Under the pieces are notes generated by a model. The model ran no database searches and was not told the DNA's origin. It was given only the letters and a program-made list of their open reading frames with translations. From Prosopocoilus inquinatus (taxonomy: Eukaryota > Arthropoda > Insecta > Coleoptera > Lucanidae), in NCBI GenBank assembly GCA_036172665.1, contig CM069872.1, positions 54,670,101 to 54,734,100 on the forward strand: 64,000 nucleotides of DNA, given 5' to 3'. The position numbers and the translations under genes were made by a program. Below, in pieces: positions 11,440-23,850 of this stretch. The first letter of the stretch is position 1, and each line of letters opens with the position of its first letter.

Positions 11440-13905
11440 ACTTGACTTTGATTTCTTCTAAAGGATTTTAAAACCTTTTACTTGATTTTAATTAGGCAAT
11501 TTGCATGAAACCGAGCGCAAGTTATAGTGACGTGTGCAAAAAGTGAGCTTGACCCTGCCAATCAAAATACAGAACAAAAAGGTTTATTTGTACTCCCACT
11601 AACCGGTTCCTCGTCACAATGTCTTTAAATACTTCAGCACACCTTGTAAGAGCAACAGTCGGTTGATATGGTGATGATAAAACCCTTAAACTACCCCCCC
11701 GCCCCTCCCCCCTTAGCGTAAGTGCTAAAATCATGGGAGTTAATCTACTTTTTATAATAATGTGGGGTCGTGGCATTTCTGAAAATGCACGTGCGGTGGT
11801 GCGTTTTCGTGCTATCAAAGATTACCGCCACGTCGTAAATGTCAAACATGTCCGACTTTTTTTACAGACTTTTTACTTTTGATTCTTCTGTTTTAAACCC
11901 AAACTAAGGCACTCCGATCTGTTCTGAAGGATTTTAAAACGTTTTGCTTGATTTTAATGAGGCTACTTGCACAAGCGATGCCAAGCGCAAGTTATAGTGA
12001 CGTGTGCAAAAAGGAAACTTGACCCTGCCAACCAAAATATAAAACAAAAAAGTTTATTTATACTCCCACTAAGCGGTTACGTGTCACAATGTCTTTAAAT
12101 ACTTGAGGAGCGCACCTTGCAGAGCAACAGTACGTTGATGGTGATGATAAAACCCTTAAACTACCTCCCCTCCCTCCCCCTTAGTGTAAGTGCTATAAAA
12201 TCATGTGAGTTAATCTATTTTTTATGATAATGTGTGGCCGTGGCGTTTCTTAAAATGCACGTGCGGTGGTGCGTTTTCGTGCTATCAAAGATTACCGCCA
12301 CGTCGTAAATGTCAAACATCTCCGGCTTTGTTTACAGACTTTTTACTTTTGATTCTGCTGTTTCAAACCCAAACTAAGGCACTCCGATCTGTTCTGAAGG
12401 ATTTTAAAACGTCTTACTTGATTTTAATGAGGCTACTTGCACAAGCGATGCCAAGCGCAAGTTATAGTGACGTGTGCAAAAAGTAAACTTGACCCTGCCA
12501 ATCAAAATACAAAACAAAAAAGTTTATTTATATTCCCACTAAGCGGTTACGTGTCGCAATGTCTTTAAATACTTGAGGAGCGCACCTTGCGGAGCAACAG
12601 TACGTTGATGGTGATGATAAAACCCTTAAACTACCTCCCCTCCCTCCCCCTTAGTGTGAGTGCTATAAAATCACGTGAGTTAATTTATTTTTTATGATAA
12701 TATGTGGCCGTGGCGTTTCTTAAAATGCACGTGCGGTGGTGCGTTTTCGTGCTATCAAAGATTACCGCCACGTCGTAAATGTCCAAACATTTCCAACTTT
12801 GTTTACAGACTTTTTACTTTTGATTCTTCTGTTTTAAACCCAAACTAAGGCACTTCGATCTGCTCTGAAGGATTTTAAAACGTTGTACTTGATTTTAATG
12901 AGGCTACTTGCACAAGCGATGCCAAGCGCAAGTTATAGTGACTTGTGCAAAAAGTAAACTTGACCCTGCCAACCAAAATATAAAACAAAAAAGTTTATTT
13001 ATACTCCCACTAAGCGGTTACGCGTCACAATGTCTTTAAATACTTGAGGAGCGCATCTTGCAAGAGCAATAGTACGTTGATGGTGATGATAAAACCCTTA
13101 AACTACCTCCCCTCCCTCCCCCTTAGGGTAAGTGCTATAAAATCATGTGAGTTAATCTATTTTTTATGATAATGTGTGGCCGTGGCGTTTCTTAGAATGC
13201 ACGTGCGGTGGTGCGTTTTCGTGCTATCAAAGATTACCGCCACGTCGTAAATGTCAAACATCTCCGGCTTTGTTTACAGACTTTTTACTTTTGATTCTGC
13301 TATTTCAAACCCAAACTAAGGTACTCCGATCTGTTCTGAAGGATTTTAAAACGTCTTACTTGATTTTAATGAGGCTACTTGCACAAGCGATGCACAAGCG
13401 ATGCCAAGCGCAAGTTATAGTGACGTGTGCAAAAAGTAAACTTGACCCTGCCAACCAAAATATAAAACAAAAAAGTTTATTTGTACTCCCACTAAGCAGT
13501 TAAGCGTCACAATGTCTTTAAATACTTGAGGAGCGCATCTTGCAAGAGCAATAGTACGTTGATGGTGATGATAAAACCCTTAAACTACCTCCCCTCCCTC
13601 CCCCTTAGTGTAAGTGCTATAAAATCATGTGAGTTAATCTATTTTTTATGAGAATGCGTGGCCGTGGCGTTTCTTAAAATGCACGTGCGGTGGTGCGTTT
13701 TCGTGCTATCAAAGATTACCGCCACGTCGTAAATGTCAAACATCTCCGGCTTTGTTTACAGACTTTTTACTTTTGATTCTTCTGTTTTAAACCCAAACTA
13801 AGGCACTTCGATCTGTTCTGAAGGATTTTAAAACGTTTTACTTGATTTTAATGAGGCTACTTGCACAAGCGATGCACAAGCGATGCCAAGCGCAAGTTCT
13901 GAATT
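11440..13905. repeat. Satellite-like array, ~471-bp unit, about five copies
   Basis: TACCGCCACGTCGTAAATGT recurs at about 11823, 12295, 12766, 13238 and 13710, giving a period near 471 bp. Each unit also has TGGCGTTTCTTAAAATGCAC, GCGCAAGTTATAGTGACGTG and TGATGGTGATGATAAAACCC. A partial unit opens the array (about 11440-11760). The last is truncated near 13897. Copies 4 and 5 carry an internal duplication of ACAAGCGATGC. The plus-strand frames at 12232 and 13174 are repeat-derived. Confidence 0.9.
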
Positions 13906-15405
13906 TCCTGCAGTCGAGAAAAAAAGATTGAGTGGCGCTCTTTTGAATGTATCTTGAATTTCGTTACACCCCCCACCCCGTACCACTAGGGAAGCCGGCC
14001 TTAAATCGTGTGGCAAGTTGCCTTTTCGAGGATTTCTATCCACCGAGACTTATTTTGGTCAAGGGCAGTTACGAGCTCGTCAAATCTAATAGGTCGTGAG
14101 GGCGGTCATCATCATCATGGAAAGTGACCAAAATAAGTTTTGATTTCAAAGTATTAATTATTACGCATGCCAGTCAGTTAGGCAACCACCCGTACACATT
14201 TGGAACCTCCCTAAGGCCAGGCCGGCGCGGCGATTCGAATAAAAATGTCCGCATCCCTTTTCACGTCTTCCGAGTATTAAAGTAATCTGTTTTAATAATG
14301 CCTTAATCTGTTTGGGCATTAAATTGTAAGACAAAGGGTTAATTAAATTTTCTCTTGTCAAAGATGTTCTGCCGCTTTGCTTGTTGCGAGCGAGAGCGCG
14401 AGAGAGCGTGCGAGAGAGAGAGAGAGGGGGTGGGTCAGACGTAAAACGCAACCGATTCCGAGGAGGCAGCAGTTTTAATTATGTATTTCTTTAATTAAAA
14501 AGAACCCGCGAATGGCCCTGCGGGGAGGGGGCGGTGGGGAGGGGGATTTAGAAAGAGGACGCTCTCGTTTTTTTTTTTTTTTTTAAAAAAAAGGGAAGCT
14601 CGGCGGTCCTAAAATCTGAACCGCGCGTAAAAATTAACTTATCTAAATCGGGAGATCAAATTTGTGCCCCCCCCCCCCCCCAATTGTTTTTTATTTGAGG
14701 GCGCCAACTAATCTTTTCTCGCCCCGCGCCGGCGCCGCGCGTTAATTAATCGTTGGGTTTTTCTTTTTGGCGGTGCGATTCGTGTGGGTTATTTGGAACT
14801 GTGAACCCGCGATGGGGGGCCGGGGGCGAGCGGCGGGAGAGGGGTGGGGTTGGGGGGGGGAGGTATAATCGCGTAATCGCGTAAATGCAAATCGCCGGCG
14901 GAAAATTCTCTCGCTAATCGAAAAAGAGATAGCGCAGTGGCGTCCCCGTCGTACCCGACGTCACGTTTCGTGGAAATCTCCGCGCGCCAAACAAAAAAAA
15001 AAAAAGAAAAAAAGTCCGAAGCTAATTTTCCGGCGATATGCCGACTTTAACACGTCCATCTGCCAATTCCAGTGCATGTCCAATATCCGATTTGCTGAAT
15101 CGGCAAAGCGATTTTCGAAAAACTGCCGCGCTCTACAGGTGGCGGTCAATCGAATTCAATTACGAGCTGTCATTCCCCCCGCGAACGATCTGCGAACGTT
15201 CCGCCTTGATATTAATTTACCTATCAATGTCGACGACGAGGGTCACAAGCCCTGCTAACGATCAAGGTGAACGCCACGCCACTTTTATGCGCGCTTTCAA
15301 AATCAGGCGCGGCCGTTTTCCGTCGCGGTTCAAAGCAGAGTCCCGTAAGTATTCGAATTTTTCAGTACTCATAAAAAAAAACATTATTAGAAATTAATTC
15401 ACAAT
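13906..15405. other. Non-coding stretch, no gene seen
   Basis: Contains a GA-rich tract near 14390-14430, a T-run and A-run junction near 14569-14592, a poly-C run at about 14667-14682 and a G-rich tract at 14810-14865. Frames at 14961-15397 overlap each other on both strands and match nothing recognised. Confidence 0.5.
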
Positions 15406-15410
15406 ATGAT

Positions 15411-15952
15411 GATGGTACACCGTGATTCAGAAACGTCTACCGATATCTTCAGGGCGAATAGAACATCATCGAAAAGTGAAAAATAAGAATTTGGAAAATT
15501 TTAGGGTGCATACGAACCTTTAAACTTCAATTACTCCAAAACGGTTGAGTTCATCGAAACGCAATAAGAGACACTTTCTTGTGCCGAATAATCCAAAGAA
15601 TATTTCCTTCGCAAATTTTTGGCGAAAAACGTAAAAGGTAAAAAACTAGGGTTAAAAAACTGAAAGCCACCCCTACGAAACTACCCTTTAAAATAGATGG
15701 AGCGCCTGACAAATATGTTGCTAACGCGCACTCAGGTGCCTTACATCTGCGTTTAAAATATTAGCTTGATGAGTTAAAGGATCCGGAAGATATTGCGAAA
15801 AAACAAAATTCTTCACCCCTCTTTCAGGGGGTTATAACTCCCTCATTATTCAGTTCTGGAAAAAATATTACATGAAAAGGTGACCTAATTTTTTGATGTT
15901 CAATTCACCCTGAAAATATCGGGAGGCATTTCTGAATTGCACGGTGCATCAC
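15411..15952. mobile_element. ~540-bp inverted-repeat element, non-autonomous
   Basis: The left end (about 15413-15473) reads ACACCGTGATTCAGAAACGT, CCGATATCTTCAGGGCGAAT and AGAACATCA. The right end (about 15893-15950), reverse-complemented, reads GCACCGTGCAATTCAGAAA, CCCGATATTTTCAGGGTGAA and TGAACATCA. The ends are about 60 bp, inverted, with mismatches and one small gap. The interior has no long frame. It is probably a MITE-type DNA transposon; target duplication unresolved. Confidence 0.65.
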
Positions 15953-15954
15953 GC

Positions 15955-16005
15955 GCGAAAACAGAACACGTGCAAGGTCAGGCTTGAAGAATAGCAACTT
16001 GTTAT
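15955..16005. repeat. Short dispersed repeat, second copy at 49896-49943
   Basis: Both places carry CGCGAAAACAGA, then CACGTGCAAGGTC and CTTGAAGAATAGCA. Too short to classify. Here it abuts the right end of the 540-bp inverted-repeat element. Confidence 0.6.
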
Positions 16006-16199
16006 CCGTAGTAGATCTAAGATATACAGGAGTGGAGTTTGTAATCGAAGGAAGATGAAGAATGACGTCCCAAACGGCACAAACCGGCACCACCACATCT
16101 TTAAGTCTGTTTTTCTCTTCTCCTTCTCTTTCTTATTTTACAAAATTTAATTCCGCATTTCATCATTTACACTTATTACATCGCTCACCTTAACAAAAC

Positions 16200-16660
16200 A
16201 AATGTCGAATTTGTTAGCCCCCTCGATTTGATTATTGCAAGAGCCAAATAAGCCAGCAACGTTGCCAAAATGACCCGTTACAATTATTGGCAGTAATTAA
16301 ATCGTTTGTTTTGTTGCAACGATGACGGAAACTGTGACGGTGTCATTGCGCAATTGTTTCTGCGTACAGTATTGATTTTTAATTAAAAAAAAGGAAGAAA
16401 TTCGCGATGAAATATTCCAAATTTCTTTCGACCTAATTCTTGAAAACATTCGACTTATGGTAATATACTTGCAAGGGAGGAACGGTTAATACCCTGCGGT
16501 TGACCGGCAGAATACTTGCTGCCAGGAAGGAGCGGTTAATACCCTGCGGTTGACCGGCAGAATACTTACTACCAGGAAGGAGCGGTTAATATCCTGCGGT
16601 TGACCAGCAGGATACTTGCTAGGAAAGTAATTTTCAATTCTCCTCGATGAAATATTGCAA
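16200..16660. repeat. Copy of the CTGCGGTTGACC repeat family
   Basis: This copy has a lead segment (CGATGACGGAAACTGTGACG, AATTTTTAATTAAA-like tract, CGACTTATGG) followed by about three ~51-bp units with GAGCGGTTAATACCCTGCGG and TTGACCGGCAGAATACTT. The same order recurs at 47.3-49.7 kb. Function unknown. Confidence 0.75.
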
Positions 16661-16736
16661 GGAGAGAACATCTTTTTATTTTCGGTGACGTCAAAAGCGA
16701 AAATTCGCTTTGCTTCGCATCAGGCCCAGATAGCCC

Positions 16737-16763
16737 CAGATAGCTCAGTGAAGATGGGCGTGG
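16737..16763 (+). repeat. Solo tRNA-like box-A motif
   Basis: Reads GATAGCTCAGTGAAGATGGG followed by CGTGG, close to the minus-strand motifs at 4.7 and 7.2 kb. No B box sits at tRNA spacing, so it is not a tRNA gene. Confidence 0.4.
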
Positions 16764-16814
16764 CTCAGAAAACGCCGGGGTTAATGAAAACCCGGCCGAG
16801 GGTGATGACACGAA

Positions 16815-16875
16815 TAAATACGAAACAAACTCTTACGTAGACACGTATTTCGGCAGCGTAGCTGCCATCTTCGGT
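16815..16875 (-). ncRNA. Degenerate hammerhead-like ribozyme core (candidate)
   Basis: The minus strand reads CCGAAGA, then GGCAGC-TAC-GCTGCC, then GAAATACG, with a later CGTATTT able to pair with AAATACG. A hammerhead needs CUGANGA, a helix II, GAAA and a helix III. This fits except that U4 is C, an extra U precedes helix II, and helix I is not evident. Hammerhead motifs are known in Penelope-like retroelements of animals. The changes predict an inactive relic. The helix could equally be a repeat-encoded hairpin of another kind. Confidence 0.3.
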
Positions 16876-16995
16876 ACTCTTACGCTCGCTAACACATTAG
16901 GTACTAGTTTTTAAGGCACTCACAAACACAAGCGTATTAAAAGTGCTTTTTACATCCATTTTACATACTGTTCAGGTCGAGCGGTCGAAAGCCAC

Positions 16996-17840
16996 AGTAT
17001 TGCACCTAATTTCTGCACTCAATTAACGATTCTTCTTGCACAAATCGCGATGTTCCCCACTCGCGCGGCAATCTGGAAGGGAATAATGCTTAAGTAGCGC
17101 GCGAACGTGCAGAAAGTCGATGTTCCTAGTCCTTAGTGTCGAAGTCTCTCCAACTAATTCATGTTCCTGGTTTATTTCTTTTATTGTAACATTTTTTTTC
17201 AATCAATCAGTTTCCTCGCTTGAAATTAATGTGGCGAATGGAGATGCCATTCTTTCCGGCGTGTAAAATAAATAATAGTCAAATCTAAACTAGAACGTGA
17301 AAGAGAGAAGGGAAGATCGTAAAAGAAATAACGGTCACACTTTCATGGGGTTCGTTTGGATGCTACTTTTTAAGCAACGGCGATTCTACTTCGCTCAAAC
17401 TCACCCTCGCCGCCGCCCCAGTCGCGGATGCTCCTTAAGTACGCTTTATTTAAATTAAACTAGAAAATTCGAGGGAGAGAAGAGGAAGCTCTGAATTTGC
17501 AAGGATTTCTGGACGAGGAAAATTAAGACGCGGCGTTAAACAAACAAAGTCACGTTCGGAATTGACCCGCGCCGAAAGAATGAGTTCGAGTGGGCAGTAT
17601 TGCACCTAATTTCTGCACTCAATTAACGATTGTTTTTCCATAAATAGCAATATTCCCCGCTCGCGCAGAAATCTGGAAGGGAATAATGCTTAAGTAGTGC
17701 GGGAGCGTGCAAGAAGTCGATCTTCCTAGTCCTGCGTGTCGAAGCCTCTCGATCTAATTCTGAATTTGCAAAGATTTCTCGACTAGGAAAATTAAGACGC
17801 GGCGTCACACCAACAAAGTCACGCGCGGAACTGCCTCGCG
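16996..17840. repeat. Direct duplication of ~165 bp plus flank, 597 bp apart
   Basis: 16996-17160 and 17593-17760 share AGTATTGCACCTAATTTCTG, GGAAGGGAATAATGCTTAAG and AGTCGAT-TTCCTAGTCCT. A second shared block (AGGAAAATTAAGACGCGGCG, then CAACAAAGTCACG-like text) lies at 17512-17560, 17783-17830 and again near 26895-26945. Interspersed repeat, non-coding. Confidence 0.75.
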
Positions 17841-19430
17841 CTTTTTTCTCTTGTGGTATTCATTATGTGATGACGAGCTGCGTGGCGCGGGTAATTTAAA
17901 CTAGCCCGGGATTTCCAGGAATTCGCTCGCACTGGAAGCTGCAGCGCAGAAAACTTTCCCTACGACTGACTCAGCGCTCATTCTTCGAAACGACTTTTCG
18001 CTTTGCAAGTGCAATGTGCTTTATTTTACGTAATTTTAAGCTAAATAAATAAATAAATGAATGAAGTGCATTTGAAAGTACGCCGTGATTAAGTTGGTTC
18101 GCCGTAGTAGTTCGTTCCGAGTCGTTGTAATTCAAAGAAATCCCCCTCGGGGACGCGACGGTGATAATCGCTTTACGCCTAAACAAAGTTCCAGAATTTT
18201 CCTTACTTAAATTTTCCCCGGGTAACTTGTTGATCGTTAACCTGCCGCAAACATCGTTCTCTAATTTGGTATGCAAAACGGGGCGGGCGCCGCCGCCGCC
18301 CGCCGCCCGTCACCGGCCGTACGACTGCGAGAGCTCCGGGGCGAGCGATTAAAAAAGCCTTTGCTTTCGCTCGTTCGCTCGCTCGGGGGGTGATTTCTCC
18401 ACACTCCCCCGCGTTTGTTTAACAAGTGCAAGATGTGCGGAAGATTGATTTTATTTCGCACAAAAAGACCCTCTCCTCCCCCTCTTTTATTCTGCGAATG
18501 TCGCTTTTGGCGCGCGAGCAATATCCAAAGTGACACGTCATGTCAGGCGGCCTTTTTTGTCGCCGCCGCCGCCTCGACGTGAAAGAAGAAGAAAATTCGG
18601 AAAAATTTGCTGGGATTAATTCCAGCTTGCTTCTTGCAAGCGCGAATAATAAAATGCCAAGCTGAAAATATAAGTAACTTCGTCGCCTATTAATTCGCCA
18701 AGTTTACTAATTGGACGTTTGACTGTATTGTAGAATTTTTTAATCCGTCTGTAAAGTTTGACATTCACTTCAATTAGAGGGTTATCCCGAATGAGGGAGT
18801 CCTGGGCCAATTTCCCATTTAATCACTCATACAGACATGCATTTCAAATGCACACGCGTGTGTGTATGGTTGCCTAATCAACCGTTGCTTTAAAAACTGC
18901 CACCCGATTTTTTCCACGCGTTATTTGAAAACCGCTGACGCGATTTCTGTCGAAACAAACGAAAACAAAAGGCGGCGATCGACGGATCGACGAAAAATGC
19001 GTAATTAAATAATTCCCGATCGGTTTGTGCTGTGTCGTGGACGAGTGGTGGAAAAGTCTCGCGAACGTGCGACGTACTCGTAATTTCCGCCTTTCTCTCA
19101 CCGAGATAATTTCGGTTCGTTTAGAATATAGTGGCGTTCGGGGATTTTCGCGTGGGGCGGCGTCCCGTCCCCGGAGCACTTCCTCCTTCTTCATGTTAGT
19201 CGGGCTATCATTGAACGAAATCCGGTGTTCCTGCACACGCCTTGGGTATTCGGATTCATCGACCCGAGGGGCAGCGGCGGTCACGGTGTTTTGGTCGACA
19301 AGCGTGGAGCGGAACGTAATAGAGATTAAAAAAATAAAATAAAATAAAAATAAAAGGAGTTCTCGACTAAGAAGTTATATTTCGCGACCGAACGGGTGTT
19401 TTTGCTTTTTTTTTGCTTCCATTGCCGACA
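17840..19430. other. Non-coding stretch, no gene seen
   Basis: CCG-rich near 18280-18310 and 18560-18575. Frames on both strands at 18874-19342 are mirror images of one another, with no protein-family resemblance. Confidence 0.5.
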
Positions 19431-19432
19431 GG

Positions 19433-20590
19433 CAAAGTGAATACTTAGCACAACCGCAAACGGTTTTAGATTCATTCGTGTCTTTATTTTGCTTTTTATG
19501 TGAAGCCTGGCGGACGATTTGATCTCTCCGAGGCGTTCGTTTCAAATGCGATACAAGGAAAATGTATTTACCACGGAAAATCCAAAAGTTAAGGATCACG
19601 ATCACTATACTGGAAAGTATAGAGGTGCTGCCTTTAGTAATGCAATACAAATTTGATTCCGCAGTCTTGGTTCTCATGATTGTGATTCGTTGTTGCTTTC
19701 TTGTTTCCTTTTCCGTCAAGAAAAGTGAATACTTAGCACAACCGCAAACTGTTTTAGATTCGTTCGCGGTTTTATTTTGCTTTCTATGTGAAGCCTGGCT
19801 GATGATTTAATCTCTTCGAGGCGTTCGTTCCAAGAACAATGCAAGGAAAAAATGTATTTACTACAGGAAACCCAAAAGTTAAGAATCACGATCACTATAC
19901 TGGAAAATATAGAGGTGCTGCATTTAGTAATGCAATACAAATTTGATTCCGCAATTTTGGTTCTTATGATTGTGATTCGTTGTTGCTTTCTTGTTTCGTT
20001 TTCCGTCAAGAAAAGTGAATACTTAGCACAACCGCAAACTGTTTTAGATCCATTCGCGTTTTACTTTGCTCTTTATGTGAAGCCTGGCTGACGATTTGAT
20101 CTCTTCGAGGCGTTCGTTCCAAGAACAATGCAAGGAAAAAATGTATTTACTACAGGAAACCCAAAAGTTAAGAATCACGATCACTATACTGGAAAATATA
20201 GAGGTGCTGCATTTAGTAATGCAATACAAATTTGATTCCGCAATTTTGGTTCTTATGATTGTGATTCGTTGTTGCTTTCTTGTTTCGTTTTCCGTCAAGA
20301 AAAGTGAATACTTAGCACAACCGCAAACTGTTTTAGATTCATTCGCGTTTTACTTTGCTTTTTATGTGAAGCCTGGCTGACGATTTGATCTTTACGAAGC
20401 GTTAATTTCAAGTACAATACAAGGAAAATGTATTTACCGCGGAAAATCCAAAAGTTAAGGATTACGATCACTATACTGGAAAATATAGAGGTGCTGCTTT
20501 TAGTAATGGAATACAAATTTGATTCCAGCATCTTAGCTCTTATGATTGTAATTTTTTTCTTTGTCATTTGTTTGATTCAAGTACGGTACA
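19433..20590. repeat. Tandem array, ~290-bp unit, about four copies
   Basis: GAATACTTAGCACAACCGCA recurs at about 19438, 19727, 20016 and 20306. Each unit contains GTGAAGCCTGGC, AAGTTAAGGATCACGATCAC-like text, CTATACTGGAAAATATAGAG and GTAATGCAATACAAATTTGA. CTATACTGGAAAATATAG can fold (CTATA/TATAG). Open frames in both orientations reflect the repeat. Confidence 0.9.
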
Positions 20591-20599
20591 AGGGAATAA

Positions 20600-21880
20600 A
20601 AGATAATCATCTGGAAAATGTATTTACCACAGAAAAAATATTTCTAAACATGGAACAACTTAAATTCCTTTACTATGCACTAGTGGATAGTCGTCGGCGG
20701 ATGGATCAGCCGCTTTTCAAGAAGTTTTTGTAGCGCAAAAGAAATTGATAAGAATCATGGCAAATGTACCTTATCGTATCTTGTGAAATTTTTAATAAAT
20801 TTTAAATTATGACAATCACATCAATTCACATTTTTGAACTACGCCTCTGCGTATTTCAAAATAAATCAAAATTTGTTAAAAGCAGCGACTTTCATCACTG
20901 ATCACGGTCACGGTCACGGGGATCGTTTTAGAAGTCGTACGAACTTCTCCAAATTATGAGGAACTTGAATTTTACAATCTGCTCCCACAGACCTTTAAAG
21001 AAGCCAATCCTCCTTTTAAATAATCGATTGATTCTCGATCTTTCCTTCGAGAAGTTTCAAAATTTGACTTGAGCCCAATCGATTGATCTTTGATCTTTTT
21101 TCGAGAAGATTTGAAATTCTACTTGAGCCTATATTTGGGAGGTATATTCAAAAAGGATTCGTACTACCTTTTCATAGTACGTTTCTTTCTTTGGGCAGAC
21201 CTTTTTTTTAGGTGAAACAAAAAAGCAAACGTTTCATTATTTCATTATTTAAGTCTATAAGCACAAGGTCTGCTCAAAAAGTAACGGAAGTTTATTTGTC
21301 TTTTCTCATCAAAATTAAATATTTTTTGAATAGATTTTATGGAACACGAAGAAAAATAAATGATTTAAAAAATTGATTTTGATTCAAGCCATCCGATCAT
21401 AATTATTGTTCTCTCAAGTCGAAAGTTCTTGCTTTTAAACGATCGTCTTTTGTTTCAAAAAGCCAAAAGCAAGCATTTTTGTCGAATGTCATCATCCTTC
21501 TCACTTCAATTTTCGTTTCGTGTCTAATTTGAAAATTATCTCGAAAATCTAAAATCAAGATATAACGGGATTATTTAGAGCGTCATCCCTTGACCAGAAA
21601 TGAAAGCTATTTTATTTATTATTATAAATATTCAAATAGTAAGAGTTTTTATTTTTACACCATATTATGATATTTTTATAAAAACTGTACTACTGTAAAT
21701 ATTTTTAAATGTAAGCTAAAAACTTTTCTGTTAAGGAAAGCAATTTACTGTATGTTAAAATTTGTAAGTGTCTGCAATAATTGTTAATTACATTAATGAT
21801 TTAACTGTGTTAATCCTCCACTGATCCGTCGCTAAATCGGAATAATACATACAAACTTATACTATAACGAAAAATTATTA
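20600..21880. other. AT-rich non-coding stretch
   Basis: No gene seen. At 21266-21290 the text GGTCTGCTCAAAAAGTAACG, and at about 21181-21207 an inverted relative ending GGGCAGACCTT, resemble mariner-type transposon ends facing away from each other. No transposase lies nearby. Confidence 0.4.
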
Positions 21881-21884
21881 TTAT

Positions 21885-22215
21885 TATCCAAAAGGTAAGA
21901 ATCATGATCACTATACTGGAAAATATACGGGAGCTGCCTTTTGTAATGCAATATAAATTTGATTCCACAGTCTTGGTCCTTGTGATTGTCGTTTGCTTAT
22001 AAGGATCCAGGAGAAGATTAGAGTACAATTAAATTAATTGCTGACGACGAAGAAAAAAAAATTTTCCTTCGGCAAGGCCTCTTGAAAATGGAGAATAATA
22101 AACGAATTATATTAACGTTGTTTTTCTTGTAAATTTGTTTGTAAGTCTTTAACAAGTAGTTCGGATGCGCCAGAAAATATTCCAATCCAGAGTCAAACCA
22201 GCTAAGAAATATTTT
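21885..22215. repeat. Dispersed relative of the 290-bp unit, longer form
   Basis: Contains ATCACTATACTGGAAAATAT, GTAATGCAATATAAATTTGA, then TACAATTAAATTAATTGCT and AGTCTTTAACAAGTAGTTC. The downstream parts recur at 25255-25430, defining a longer interspersed repeat from which the 290-bp array was drawn. Confidence 0.75.
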
Positions 22216-22610
22216 TCTTTTTTCTAATCAAGAGCGTATAAGCTTACTTTAATTAGAAATTATCAAAAGATCTGTTCAAGTAAAAATGCGATGAGTTACA
22301 TCATCTATTTGATTACTGTGTGAAGAATTTATAAAGAAACCTTGAACAAGGAACTCCTCTACGGGATTCCAAACATCAAAAAAAAATTACATTCCGAAAG
22401 GTGCTCATAAAATCATCGCGATTTCGTCATCTCGACGTTCTAATTATATCGTCCGCGCTTTATTTCATCATATTTTCTCCTAATAGTCTTGCCGTTTGTT
22501 TACATTTAAAGTTATCGAGTCGAGACATGATTGTAAACCGTTCATTTAGACGTCGAGCCTAGTTTTTGCTTTGGTCCTCAGGTAGTTTGGTATTGTTTTT
22601 CGTGTGAACG
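22215..22610. other. Non-coding stretch, no gene seen
   Basis: AT-rich; no recognisable feature. Confidence 0.4.
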
Positions 22611-22615
22611 CTGTT

Positions 22616-22800
22616 AATCCGGCGGTGTTTTAAAATAATTCACGCACACTTGACCTTCGCAGGGATTGGCTCGACGGCATACGTTAGCTAATTTTTGATA
22701 GTTAGTAACTCCTTCCTTAGCGGTTTTGGGGCGAAGCCAGGCGATGGCTTTATTAACTTGAACGCTTGCTCTCTGGGTGAGTATCGTTTATGGATTTATG
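22616..22800 (+). repeat. Solo partial copy of the 365-bp repeat from 6.3-6.9 kb
   Basis: Shares CGGTGTTTTAAAATAATT, GCAGGGATTGGCTCG, AACTCCTTCCTT, GGGGCGAAGCCA and GATGGCTTTATTAACTTGA with 6598-6760. Confidence 0.8.
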
Positions 22801-23685
22801 CGAGATAATCAATGTCCTTTCTTATTAGAATAGTTCAAATGAAAGACTAAGGTTTATAATTTCTTTGATTCAACAGAAAAGCACAACAAGAACTTTTAAT
22901 AATTAAAAGTAAATGATACAGATTGCGTTAAAAAGGGACGAAGAAATCTGTACACTTGTTAAAGCATTTCTGTTTCTAGCGGTTTCAATATTGTATTAAC
23001 GTTTCCGGCATTCGTTCGCTTCGAATTACGGCGCGGTTATTAAACGTTTTATGCTACGGCTCGTACACAGAGGTTGTTCGGCGGCTCGCATCTTTTGAAT
23101 ATTGCATTCGAGAGCCGCCGCAAAAGCAGCGGATGAATTCTGTTTCTTCCACTGCAACATACCCGACAACGTGCAGGAAATAAATTATGCAGAAAGAGGG
23201 AGAGAGGCAAATAAACTTTAACTCCCCGACGCTGGCGGCATGTAGGTAGAAATTTTATATTCCCGCGCGCCGACTGCGAATTTTATTAAATAATGAGGGC
23301 AAACATTGAAATCAAATATATTATGCGGAATCCGGAGAGCAAACAATAAACAGCGAGAGTTTTATAATGCGAGACGAAGTCTCACGGTGAGGGAAGAGGG
23401 AGGAGCGCAGGGAGTTGTTTTATTGACCTGATATTCCGCCTGAAACGCGAATACATCATTCACATCCGCGTTTTACCGAAAAAATCAGGACGGGAACAAT
23501 ACGCTTTTAAAAGATACGTATACATATAAAACGGGGGGAGGAAATTTATGGGAAGAATACGTTCGAACAAGATGTTGCCAATAGCAGAAAAATGAATCGA
23601 ATTGATCTTCGCGACAGCGAAGTATGGAATTTAATAAAACAAAACTTCCGCGCAATACACGGAAGTAAAAGGTAACCTTTTGGAA
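22800..23685. other. Non-coding stretch, no gene seen
   Basis: No frame or RNA feature recognised. Confidence 0.4.
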
Positions 23686-23687
23686 GT

Positions 23688-23850
23688 GTATTTACCACAG
23701 AAAATCCAAAAGTTAAGGATCACGATCACTATACTGGAAAATATAGAGGAGCTGCTTTCGTTAAATGCAATATGAATTTGATTCGGTAATCTTGGTTCTT
23801 ATGATTCTCATTTGTTTGTTTCGAATACAACACGAGAAAGTAAAAGGTAA
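23688..23850. repeat. Dispersed relative of the 290-bp unit
   Basis: Contains AAAATCCAAAAGTTAAGGAT, CTATACTGGAAAATATAGAG and TCTTGGTTCTTATGATT. Confidence 0.8.

Noticed and set aside
12232..13503. Two similar plus-strand frames (84 and 109 residues)
   Set aside because: They are copies of the 471-bp repeat; intervening units lack the frame.
19562..20733. Membrane-protein-like frames in the 290-bp array
   Set aside because: Same text repeats on each unit and is equally open on the opposite strand; copies elsewhere are full of stops.
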